A stretch of DNA of 6,835 bases, from positions 1 through 6,835 of the forward strand of contig CANQZL010000084.1 of the NCBI GenBank assembly GCA_947628325.1. Direction: 5' to 3'. The first letter of the stretch is position 1, and each line of letters begins with the position of its first letter. The position numbers and the translations under genes were made by a program. Shown here one piece after another: positions 1-5,065 of this stretch. The DNA is from an uncultured Bacilli bacterium. GTDB taxonomy: Bacteria; Bacillota_I; Bacilli_A; RF39; UBA660. The notes under the pieces were generated by a model. That model searched no databases. It was not told the origin of the DNA and saw nothing but the letters and a program-made list of their open reading frames with translations.

Positions 1-78
1 AAAGATGTTGATGAAGTATCAACAATTATTGAACGTTTAAGTTATTTTGGTACTAAAAGATTTATATATAAAAAATAA
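1..78 (+). CDS. C-terminal tail of an unidentified plus-strand protein (partial)
   Basis: An open frame enters from the left edge and runs 25 codons to a TAA stop. The visible tail ends in SYFGTKRFIYKK and starts KDVDEVSTIIERL, which looks like a helix followed by a short basic end. The stop codon sits directly at the foot of a hairpin with a T-run on its plus-strand side, as expected for a real gene end, and the minus-strand genes converge on it. The fragment is too short for me to assign a family. Confidence 0.6.
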   Translation, partial: KDVDEVSTIIERLSYFGTKRFIYKK

Positions 79-103
79 GGAACTATCTCTAGCTCCTTTT
101 TAA
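71..103. terminator. Bidirectional intrinsic terminator between convergent genes
   Basis: Arms at 77-85 and 90-98 form a 9-bp stem around a 4-nt loop. Read on the minus strand the stem is complete, with one G-U wobble, and is followed by UU-A-UUUUU (from 71-76). Read on the plus strand it has one A-C mismatch and is followed by a run of T at 97-101. It can therefore end both the plus-strand gene, whose stop overlaps the left arm, and the ECF sigma operon on the minus strand. The stem closely resembles the terminator behind nadK at 2421-2445. Confidence 0.85.
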
Positions 104-1159
104 TTACAATAAGTTAAATACTTCGGTTTCTTCCCAAATACAATCACATAGATAGTAATCATCTCGTATATCATTAACTACTAAATCTACTTTTATATTA
201 TCATCAATATTATAAGTATTTATTTTATCATACTCTAACATTTTAATTTTTTTATCTTCTTTTGGTATGTTAATAACTCTTGATTTATCAACAACTAAAT
301 AAATTTTATCTAAATCGCTATCATAATAAACATCTTTTATAATAATTATGTTATTATTTTGGGAAATAATCCTTATAAATGAATCTTTTTTATTATTGAT
401 ATCTTTTATAAAATTATCTAACATATTACCACAAAAAGCATTATTATCTTTAATACTACATTTATCTTTTTTAGCACTATCTAAATTATATCCTTGATCT
501 AAATCTTCAATATGTAATATATTTTCATTAGCATTTATATTATAAAATTTATTAATACTCATCTTTTCAAAAACTAAATTTTCTTTATCTATTTTATTTA
601 TAATATTATCAGATACTAAAGCTAATACCCAGTAGTTTTCACTTTCTATTAAATTTGAATTACTATTATAACAAATCCAATAGTATTTATCTTTATCCTT
701 TTCTACTCCAAATTTACTGAATATTTTAAATGTTATATTCTTTTCACTACTAAAATTATCTCTTCTACTATCATTAACTATATATATTTTATTTTTATCA
801 AATAAAACATCTACAATAATAGGATCTCCTTCTATAGTATATTTCATTAAGCGCATAAAACATTCTTGGTTATTTTTATAACTTTCATAAAATTTTTCTA
901 TTATCTCTTCATTATAAACACCAGTATAATTATTAACATAAACTTTATCTGCAAGAGCTTTTTTATAATCATAGTTATATGGTAAATTTCTAATATCTAG
1001 ATATTCTTTAGTTATATCCATACTATAAATATAATTCAATATATCTTTATTGTCATTATTACTTAATGTTTCTTTACTATTTTTAATTATTAAAAAACCT
1101 CCAGTTAATATTCCTAAAACTAAAATTATAAGACTTATTATAATTACTTTCTTTTTCAT
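104..1159 (-). CDS. Membrane-anchored extracellular protein with two DUF4362-like modules
   Basis: This is a 351-residue protein. Residues 4-26 (VIIISLIILVLGILTGGFLII) form one hydrophobic segment after three lysines, so it is a signal anchor or signal peptide. There is no lipobox cysteine. The rest is polar, Asn/Asp/Lys-rich and predicted to be outside the cell. Residues about 63-168 resemble DUF4362, including the hallmark TIEGDPIIVDVLFD (108-121) after an N-x-x-G-x-Y-N-x-E stretch. Residues about 223-330 repeat the same layout in diverged form: SFIRIISQ matches CFMRLMKY, and IIIIKDVYYD..KIYLVVDKSR matches IIVDVLFDKNKIYIVNDSR. It is the last gene of the sigma operon. Its ribosome binding site AAGGAG (1166-1171) lies in the last two codons of the preceding gene, 6 nt before the ATG. 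The biochemical function is unknown. By position it is an output or a signal-sensing partner of the sigma/anti-sigma pair. The family match is from memory of the motif. Confidence 0.75.
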   Translation of the reverse strand: MKKKVIIISLIILVLGILTGGFLIIKNSKETLSNNDNKDILNYIYSMDITKEYLDIRNLPYNYDYKKALADKVYVNNYTGVYNEEIIEKFYESYKNNQECFMRLMKYTIEGDPIIVDVLFDKNKIYIVNDSRRDNFSSEKNITFKIFSKFGVEKDKDKYYWICYNSNSNLIESENYWVLALVSDNIINKIDKENLVFEKMSINKFYNINANENILHIEDLDQGYNLDSAKKDKCSIKDNNAFCGNMLDNFIKDINNKKDSFIRIISQNNNIIIIKDVYYDSDLDKIYLVVDKSRVINIPKEDKKIKMLEYDKINTYNIDDNIKVDLVVNDIRDDYYLCDCIWEETEVFNLL

Positions 1160-1162
1160 TTT

Positions 1163-1828
1163 TTACTCCTTATAATTAACATCATATCTAGACAATTCTA
1201 TGTCTTCTTTTTTACTATCATATGTTGTATAGTTAGAATCTTCCTTACTCGTAGTAATTGCTCGATATTCATCAGCAATTTCTTTAATTTTTTCTTCATC
1301 TTCTTTTGATAAAGAGATTGTATAATCATCAGTATTTGTTTTATTACTATTAATATCTAATAATAAATTAGCATTTTCTTCTTTTTCGATAATTAAATCA
1401 TGATTAACTACTTTAGCTGTAAATAAATATATCTTTGTAACATCTAAAGTAAAACTATCTACTTTAACTTTAATATTTGAACTCTTTATTAACTTTCCTT
1501 TTATATTTTCATATACTTTTACTGGATAAAAATTATCTTTATCACAAGAATTACTTACAAAACCTATAAAAGCATACTGATTTTTTTGAATAAGTTCTTC
1601 TAAATTTTCAGATTCAGAAGTTTTATCTACTGTTTGATAAATTTCAGGTGTAATATTTTTCTTTTGATTAAAAATAAATACTAAAAGTAAACAACTTACT
1701 AATATTCCCACATTAATTATTTTTAGATAATTAAAACTTTTTTTGTTAACTTTATTTAAAACATTATCTTTAATTTCTTGCTTATTTATTTTTTCATTAA
1801 AAATATTATTTAAAGTTTTCTTACTCAT
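1163..1828 (-). CDS. Putative anti-sigma factor, single-pass membrane protein
   Basis: This protein has 221 residues from the start chosen here. Residues 1-34 are charged and cytoplasmic, residues about 35-55 form one transmembrane helix (LKIINVGILVSCLLLVFIF), and the rest is extracellular. A compact beta-rich region at about 84-158 (QYAFIGFVSN, FYPVKVYENIKGKL) is followed by a charged tail at 174-221. Small cytoplasmic N-terminus, one helix and outside sensor is the common layout of ECF anti-sigma factors, and the gene directly follows the sigma gene. I see no zinc-finger HxxxCxxC motif, so it would be a non-ZAS type. A longer frame opens at ATG 1843, but nothing resembling a Shine-Dalgarno site precedes it. 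AGGTGAT (1833-1839) lies 4 nt before ATG 1828, so MSKKTL is the likely start. It overlaps the sigma gene by 8 nt, which implies translational coupling. The anti-sigma role is inferred from context and topology, not from a recognised domain. Confidence 0.7.
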   Translation of the reverse strand: MSKKTLNNIFNEKINKQEIKDNVLNKVNKKSFNYLKIINVGILVSCLLLVFIFNQKKNITPEIYQTVDKTSESENLEELIQKNQYAFIGFVSNSCDKDNFYPVKVYENIKGKLIKSSNIKVKVDSFTLDVTKIYLFTAKVVNHDLIIEKEENANLLLDINSNKTNTDDYTISLSKEDEEKIKEIADEYRAITTSKEDSNYTTYDSKKEDIELSRYDVNYKE

Positions 1829-2348
1829 TTTCATCACCTTCATTTTCTAAATATTCATTAAGTTCATGAAGCGTTCGATATAAATGATTTTTTACATTCA
1901 TCTCTGTTATCCCAAGTTCTTTAGCTATTTCTTTAATCTTTAAACCACTTTTATAATACAGATAAAATATTTTAAAGATAATTACTTTTTTCTTTTTTAA
2001 GAAATTCCATACTAATTCTGTATCATATTTAACTATCATACTTTTTTCAATATTTATATCACTTTGAATATTTTCTACTACTTCATCTTTACTAAATAAA
2101 GTAATTAATTTTTCTTTATATTTAAAACGATAATAATCATTAACTTTCTTATTAGCTATTCCCAATACATAAGATTTATTTATTTCTTTATCTTTTAAGA
2201 TAGCTTTATAAACACTTAAATAGATATTTTGCATAATATCTTCAATATCACTCATATTAAAACATTTACATACTACATATTTTAAGACATATTCATAGGT
2301 ATCATTATAATATTTATTAAATATTTTTAAGGCTTCTTGAACGTTCAT
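1821..2348 (-). CDS. ECF-family RNA polymerase sigma factor
   Basis: This 175-residue protein has the usual length for an extracytoplasmic-function sigma factor. Region 2 covers residues about 8-80; SDIEDIMQNIYLSVYKAI (33-50) corresponds to the core-binding and -10 recognition helix (the DxEDxxQxxFLxxYR pattern of the family). Region 4 covers about 112-165; the helix-turn-helix is LKIKEIAKELGITEMNVKNH (136-155), followed by LYRTLHELNEYL. Regions 1.2 and 3 are absent, as in ECF members. The start is well supported: TGAGGTGA (2353-2360) ends 4 nt before the ATG. The gene is first in a three-gene operon with a membrane protein in anti-sigma position and an extracellular protein, and an ECF-like promoter lies just upstream. 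I cannot name the ECF subgroup from sequence alone. Confidence 0.9.
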   Translation of the reverse strand: MNVQEALKIFNKYYNDTYEYVLKYVVCKCFNMSDIEDIMQNIYLSVYKAILKDKEINKSYVLGIANKKVNDYYRFKYKEKLITLFSKDEVVENIQSDINIEKSMIVKYDTELVWNFLKKKKVIIFKIFYLYYKSGLKIKEIAKELGITEMNVKNHLYRTLHELNEYLENEGDENE

Positions 2349-2367
2349 ATCTTCACCTCATTACTTA

Positions 2368-2395
2368 TATCGCTTATAATTAATAAAAAGTTTCA
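2368..2395 (-). promoter_or_regulatory. Candidate autoregulatory ECF promoter
   Basis: On the minus strand TGAAAC (2395-2390), followed by a T-run, is separated by 17 bp from CGATA (2372-2368). TGAAAC with downstream T's and a CG-containing -10 at 16-17 bp is the known pattern for Bacillus ECF factors such as SigW, SigM and SigX. A transcript starting about 7 nt further on would begin just before the Shine-Dalgarno site of the sigma gene, giving a very short leader. CG is rare in this DNA, which adds weight. An alternative sigma-A element, TATAAT at 2406-2401 with a poor -35 (TTCTTT, 2429-2424, 17-bp spacing), could provide basal transcription. Confidence 0.5.
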
Positions 2396-2420
2396 CTTTT
2401 ATTATAAATTATTCAAATTT

Positions 2421-2445
2421 AAAAAAGAACTATTTCTAGTTCCTT
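2421..2445 (-). terminator. Intrinsic terminator after nadK
   Basis: On the minus strand arms at 2445-2437 and 2432-2424 form a 9-bp stem (one G-U pair) closed by a GAAA tetraloop, with a run of six T from 2426 to 2421. The first arm begins inside the nadK stop codon. It separates the NAD operon from the sigma operon. Nineteen of 22 stem-loop positions match the terminator at 77-98. Confidence 0.9.
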
Positions 2446-3250
2446 ACTTAGCTAAAATCTTATCATTTATTACTTTAATAAAATGAAAATCATTCATTCT
2501 AATACATTTAATACTTTTATCACTTATTTTAGTTTCTATTTTTATAACATTATCTAATAAGTTACATACTCCATCTACTTGAATAAAAAGATTTTCAAAT
2601 TTCTTAGAAGGTAAGAAAGTAATTGTTTTATCACTTGGAATAATTAATGAATTAATTAATGTTTTATAAGCTTTATTATTTAAAGGAGCTATAGGAGTAA
2701 TAGATAAAGTATTTAAAGTATTATAAATAATACTTCCTCCAATACTCATATTATAAGCAGTACTACCCGTACTAGTACTTATAAGTAAACCATCTCCTGT
2801 AAAGTTTTCTAATAGTTCATCATCGACATAAACAGGTATATTTAAAGTTTTAAATTCTCTATTTCTTATAACTATTTCATTAAGAGAAATAAATTTATAT
2901 ATTTTGTTTTCAGTGATAACTTTTGTTTCTTGAACATTTATATTTTCTACTTTATAGTTATCTGAGTTAAGTCTTTTGATAAAATCAACGCATCCTTTTA
3001 TATCAATTTCTTGAAGAAAACCTAAAGTACCACTATTAATCCCAATATAATAAATATTATCATCAAAATTAGTTTCTCTTACCATACGTAAGAAACTTCC
3101 ATCTCCTCCGACAGAAATTCCTAAATCATATCCTTTATCTACTATTTCAAAATTATATTTTTTTAATTCTAATTCTAAATCTTTAGCTACTATACTAGAT
3201 TTTTCATTATCATTAACAAATAGTTTTATTTTATTAATTCTTCTTCCCAT
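2444..3250 (-). CDS. nadK: NAD kinase (ATP/polyphosphate-NAD phosphotransferase)
   Basis: This cytoplasmic enzyme phosphorylates NAD+ at the 2' position of the adenosine ribose to give NADP+. The 268 residues match the usual length in Firmicutes. Diagnostic motifs in order are GGDGSFLR (48-55), INSGTLGFL (71-79), the NE pair (124-125), GDGLLISTSTGSTAYN (152-167) with GGS (171-173), TPIAP (185-189) and QVDG (224-227). The start is supported by AGAGGA (3257-3262) 6 nt before the ATG, and puts the first 25 nt inside the end of pncC, so the two are probably translationally coupled. It is the last gene of the NAD operon and its stop codon lies in the terminator stem. The enzyme draws directly on the product of the neighbouring NAD-forming enzymes. 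Confidence 0.95.
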   Translation of the reverse strand: MGRRINKIKLFVNDNEKSSIVAKDLELELKKYNFEIVDKGYDLGISVGGDGSFLRMVRETNFDDNIYYIGINSGTLGFLQEIDIKGCVDFIKRLNSDNYKVENINVQETKVITENKIYKFISLNEIVIRNREFKTLNIPVYVDDELLENFTGDGLLISTSTGSTAYNMSIGGSIIYNTLNTLSITPIAPLNNKAYKTLINSLIIPSDKTITFLPSKKFENLFIQVDGVCNLLDNVIKIETKISDKSIKCIRMNDFHFIKVINDKILAK

Positions 3251-3714
3251 AATATTTCCTCTAATTTTCCAATAATTAAGTCTATAATTACTAATTTATT
3301 TTCCTTTCTACTTTTTTTATCTACAATAACATTCATATCATAATAATTATTTTTATAATATATACTAATAAATACTTCATTATCTTTACCAAAATTATTA
3401 TTCTCATCAGCTCTATTTAATTTTCCTGTAATACCTATTCCAATATCTGAATTAGTAAATTTTGAAATATTTAAAGCCATTTCATGAGCTGTTTCTATAC
3501 TATATACACTATACTTATCTATAATATCTGGATTAACACCCATTTTAATTTTATATTCGTTAGAATAAGTTACGGCACTAAATTTTAGAACTTCAGATGC
3601 TCCTTCTATTGAAGTTATGGCATCAGCAACTCCTCCACCTGTACAAGATTCCATTGTAGAAATTGTTTCGCCTCTTTTAGTAAGTTCTTCTATAATTTTT
3701 TTAAATGTTTTCAT
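3226..3714 (-). CDS. pncC: Nicotinamide-nucleotide amidohydrolase (CinA C-terminal family)
   Basis: This 162-residue stand-alone CinA-C domain lacks the N-terminal MoaB-like domain of full CinA. The family deamidates nicotinamide mononucleotide (NMN) to nicotinate mononucleotide (NaMN). Key residues are visible: ESCTGGG (22-28, catalytic Ser23 expected), Y50 and K55 in VTYSNEYKIKMGV, and GIGITG (92-97). The usual glycine-rich G-P-x-G-G-T segment after the ITG motif is replaced by KLNRADENNNFGKDNEVF, so the ligand loop differs from textbook members. The frame can be opened at GTG 3729, but AAAGGA (3720-3725) lies inside that extension and 5 nt before ATG 3714, so MKTFKK is the real start. It lies 22 nt after nadD, which consumes its product, and overlaps nadK by 25 nt. 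That context supports an NMN-recycling role rather than competence. Activity is inferred from family and neighbours. Confidence 0.88.
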   Translation of the reverse strand: MKTFKKIIEELTKRGETISTMESCTGGGVADAITSIEGASEVLKFSAVTYSNEYKIKMGVNPDIIDKYSVYSIETAHEMALNISKFTNSDIGIGITGKLNRADENNNFGKDNEVFISIYYKNNYYDMNVIVDKKSRKENKLVIIDLIIGKLEEILWEEELIK

Positions 3715-3736
3715 AATTGTCCTTTCCACATAATAA

Positions 3737-4327
3737 TTACTGATTATTTTTATATAAATTATTTCTTTTTATATAATCAATTATTCTATTATCTAAATAT
3801 TGTGATACATCTTCATTATTATTTATTTTTTCTCTAATCATAGTCGACGAAATATCAATAGAAGGTACATTACTTACTATTATATTATCTTTATATTCTT
3901 TAAATTTATCTAATAATTCATTAATATCTTGTCCTTTTCTTTTAACAACAATTATTTTGTAATTAGCAAGTAATGATAAACCATTTTTCCATTTATCTAT
4001 ATAACTTAAATTATCTGCTCCACAAATAAAACATATTTGATCATTAGGATATTTTTCTTTAAAGTGTGCCAAAGTATCACAAGTATATACAACATAATCT
4101 TTTAATTCATAGTCACTTGTTTCTAAATTATCATTATCATTTGTAAGTAGATTAAGCATATTTAAACGATGTTCATCAGCTATCAAATTGTGTTTATATT
4201 CATATTTATGTCCTGCTGGAACAAAGATTACTTTATCAACATAATTTTCGTCTATTAAAGTTTGAATCATTTTCATATGCATTTTATGGGGAGGATTAAA
4301 ACTTCCTCCAAATATTCCTATTCTCAT
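3737..4327 (-). CDS. nadD: Nicotinate-nucleotide adenylyltransferase
   Basis: The enzyme transfers AMP from ATP to nicotinate mononucleotide, giving NaAD, the substrate of NadE. The 196-residue protein is a single nucleotidyltransferase domain of normal length, with no fused YqeK-like HD domain. It begins with GIFGGSFNPPHKMHM (4-18), the phosphate-binding H-x-x-H signature (His14, His17). Further family marks are FVPAGHKYEYK (35-45), ICGADNL (101-107) with W113, and ISSTMIREKI (159-168), the second ATP-binding motif. AGGAGA (4335-4340) stands 7 nt before the ATG. It follows the 136-residue protein by 65 nt and precedes pncC by 22 nt. Its place between the NMN deamidase and the NAD synthetase steps makes the assignment firm. 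Confidence 0.95.
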   Translation of the reverse strand: MRIGIFGGSFNPPHKMHMKMIQTLIDENYVDKVIFVPAGHKYEYKHNLIADEHRLNMLNLLTNDNDNLETSDYELKDYVVYTCDTLAHFKEKYPNDQICFICGADNLSYIDKWKNGLSLLANYKIIVVKRKGQDINELLDKFKEYKDNIIVSNVPSIDISSTMIREKINNNEDVSQYLDNRIIDYIKRNNLYKNNQ

Positions 4328-4340
4328 AATTATATCTCCT

Positions 4341-4392
4341 AAAATAAATATAGATATTTATATTACTAATATTGTATCTATCTATTTATATT
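4341..4392 (-). repeat. Imperfect AT-rich hairpin between the 136-aa gene and nadD
   Basis: The 65-nt gap holds a perfect 13-bp palindrome, ATATTACTAATAT (4360-4372), flanked by partly complementary stretches: AUAGAUA repeats at 4374-4384 can pair with UAUCUAU at 4350-4356. On the minus-strand RNA this can fold into one AU-only stem of about 7-11 bp with bulges, ending shortly before the nadD Shine-Dalgarno site. It lacks a proper T-run, so I do not call it a terminator. It may be an mRNA processing or stability element, or simply low complexity. Confidence 0.3.
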
Positions 4393-4803
4393 TTAACTCA
4401 ATACAAGTTTTTGTACATATTTTTCTCTAACTTTTAGTCTAATTCCATTAAAATATGGTGTTTTTTCAACATGTTCAGCATATCCATAACCGACACATTC
4501 ACATTTTAAGCCATCATCTAGATTAAGTTCTTCTATTACAATGCCTTCTTCATCAAATAAAGCATTTAAAATATACATTAATTCATGTGGTAATAAAGTT
4601 TCTTTAGAACTAGCTACTACTCCAGCAACTTTAATATTTCTAGTAATAGTTATATCTGTTAAACATGTTTCCTTATCATAAAAGTCGTATGATTTATTTG
4701 AAGTTATATCAACATCTACATCTGTAAATTCTAATTTCTTATAATAAGCTTTTATTAACTCAATTGTCCTTTCTTTATCTAAACTAATTATTTTTTCTCT
4801 CAT
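4393..4803 (-). CDS. Unrecognised 136-residue protein, first gene of the nadD-pncC-nadK operon
   Basis: I do not recognise a family. The protein is soluble with no signal peptide or membrane segment. It opens with a charged helix (ISLDKERTIELIKAYYKKLEF, about residues 6-26). A likely beta-rich region with many Thr and Ile residues follows (CLTDITITRNIKVAGVV, 48-64), then a helix (LLPHELMYILNALF, 71-84), an acidic strand (EEGIVIEELNLDDG, 86-99) and a strand-rich end (GIRLKVREKYVQKLVLS). The two cysteines at 102 and 104 form a CEC motif. The frame can be opened at ATG 4818, but GGAGGG (4811-4816) lies within that extension and 7 nt before ATG 4803, so MREKII is the likely start. Nothing like a Shine-Dalgarno site precedes 4818. 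It is transcribed from the strong promoter upstream and so is co-expressed with three NAD enzymes. A regulatory or accessory role is possible but unproven. Confidence 0.8.
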   Translation of the reverse strand: MREKIISLDKERTIELIKAYYKKLEFTDVDVDITSNKSYDFYDKETCLTDITITRNIKVAGVVASSKETLLPHELMYILNALFDEEGIVIEELNLDDGLKCECVGYGYAEHVEKTPYFNGIRLKVREKYVQKLVLS

Positions 4804-4823
4804 TTCTAAGCCCTCCATTTTAT

Positions 4824-4850
4824 ATGTTATTATCTTTTTGTTAATAACAT
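4824..4850 (-). repeat. Leader hairpin in the 136-aa gene 5' UTR
   Basis: Arms 4824-4832 and 4842-4850 (ATGTTATTA and TAATAACAT) are a perfect 9-bp inverted repeat around a 9-nt loop. In the minus-strand transcript this would form a weak AU-rich stem ending about 8 nt before the Shine-Dalgarno GGAGGG. One arm overlaps the downstream 11-bp palindrome (4839-4849), so the repeat may instead reflect a third, degenerate copy of the same operator at 4825-4835. Confidence 0.45.
4839..4849. promoter_or_regulatory. Operator-like palindrome 2 (TGTTAATAACA)
   Basis: This is a perfect odd 11-bp palindrome, TGTTA-A-TAACA, in the untranslated leader of the 136-aa gene. It matches the palindrome at 4880-4890 at every base except the central one. 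The centres are 41 bp apart, close to four helical turns, which would place two bound dimers on the same DNA face. The cognate regulator is unknown. Confidence 0.5.
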
Positions 4851-4879
4851 TTTCTAAAAAAATTAGCAGTTTCTTTTCC

Positions 4880-4890
4880 TGTTATTAACA
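4880..4890. promoter_or_regulatory. Operator-like palindrome 1 (TGTTATTAACA) at the transcription start
   Basis: This is a perfect odd 11-bp palindrome, TGTTA-T-TAACA. It touches the last base of the -10 element and covers the expected transcription start near 4883, a classic repressor position. It is paired with the copy at 4839-4849. Confidence 0.55.
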
Positions 4891-4918
4891 TTATATTAAT
4901 ATCATGAGGCCTTGTCAA
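4890..4918 (-). promoter_or_regulatory. Perfect consensus sigma-A promoter of the nadD-pncC-nadK operon
   Basis: On the minus strand TTGACA (4918-4913) and TATAAT (4895-4890) are separated by exactly 17 bp. All twelve consensus bases match. The A/T-rich DNA just upstream (4919-5010) could act as an UP element. The predicted start is an A near 4883, giving a leader of about 80 nt before ATG 4803. A promoter this strong usually needs a repressor, which fits the palindromes at +1 and in the leader. The spacer is unusually G+C-rich for the region (AGGCCTCATGATATTAA). Confidence 0.9.
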
Positions 4919-4927
4919 TACTTTTTA
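4915..4927 (-). repeat. Second copy of the terminator-arm 13-mer TAAAAAGTATTGA
   Basis: On the minus strand TAAAAAGTATTGA occurs here and again at 5051-5039, where it is the first arm of the nadE terminator. The reverse complement of its last 12 bases stands at 5010-5021. This copy runs into the -35 box (its TTGA is the start of TTGACA). The second terminator arm is therefore complementary to both copies. Confidence 0.6.
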
Positions 4928-5000
4928 ATAAAAATAAACTGTTTTTATCTTATAAATATTAATTTTGATATTAAAAAAACCTTTATAAAAATATATAATA

Positions 5001-5051
5001 TGAAAAATAAAAAAGTATTGAATCTTGTTAATACATTATCAATACTTTTTA
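5001..5051 (-). terminator. Intrinsic terminator after nadE
   Basis: Arms 5039-5050 and 5010-5021 (AAAAAGTATTGA and TCAATACTTTTT on the minus strand) form a perfect 12-bp stem around a 17-nt loop. The U-rich end of the stem continues into U-A-UUUUU down to 5003. The stop codon of nadE is 15 nt upstream. The symmetric A/T arms could also work for plus-strand transcripts, though no plus-strand gene is present here. The rest of the gap up to the promoter (4928-5000) is plain AT-rich DNA in which I see no gene. Confidence 0.85.
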
Positions 5052-5065
5052 TTTATTAATTTTAA

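Noticed and set aside
268..278. A further copy of the TGTTAATAACA operator
   Set aside because: It matches 10 of 11 bases but lies inside the DUF4362-like coding sequence, in a stretch explained by Asn/Ile codons. It is probably chance in AT-rich DNA.
1082..1159. Lipoprotein signal in the DUF4362-like protein
   Set aside because: The hydrophobic segment ends in LGILTGGFLII without a cysteine, so there is no lipobox. A signal anchor or ordinary signal peptide fits better.
4360..4372. Operator for nadD (ATATTACTAATAT palindrome)
   Set aside because: It is a perfect palindrome, but almost wholly A/T, unlike the TGTTAWTAACA sites, and not placed on any recognisable promoter. Low complexity can explain it.
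4804..4883. Riboswitch in the leader of the NAD operon
   Set aside because: The leader is only about 80 nt and its foldable part is one 9-bp AU-rich hairpin. I see no conserved G/C core resembling the known NAD-sensing riboswitch classes, and no leader terminator.
4839..4890. Rex (NADH-sensing repressor) operators in the NAD operon leader
   Set aside because: The half-site TTGTTA/TAACA resembles Firmicute Rex sites, but Rex operators have about TTGTTAA-N4-TTAACAA, whereas here the half-sites are separated by a single base. The spacing does not fit.
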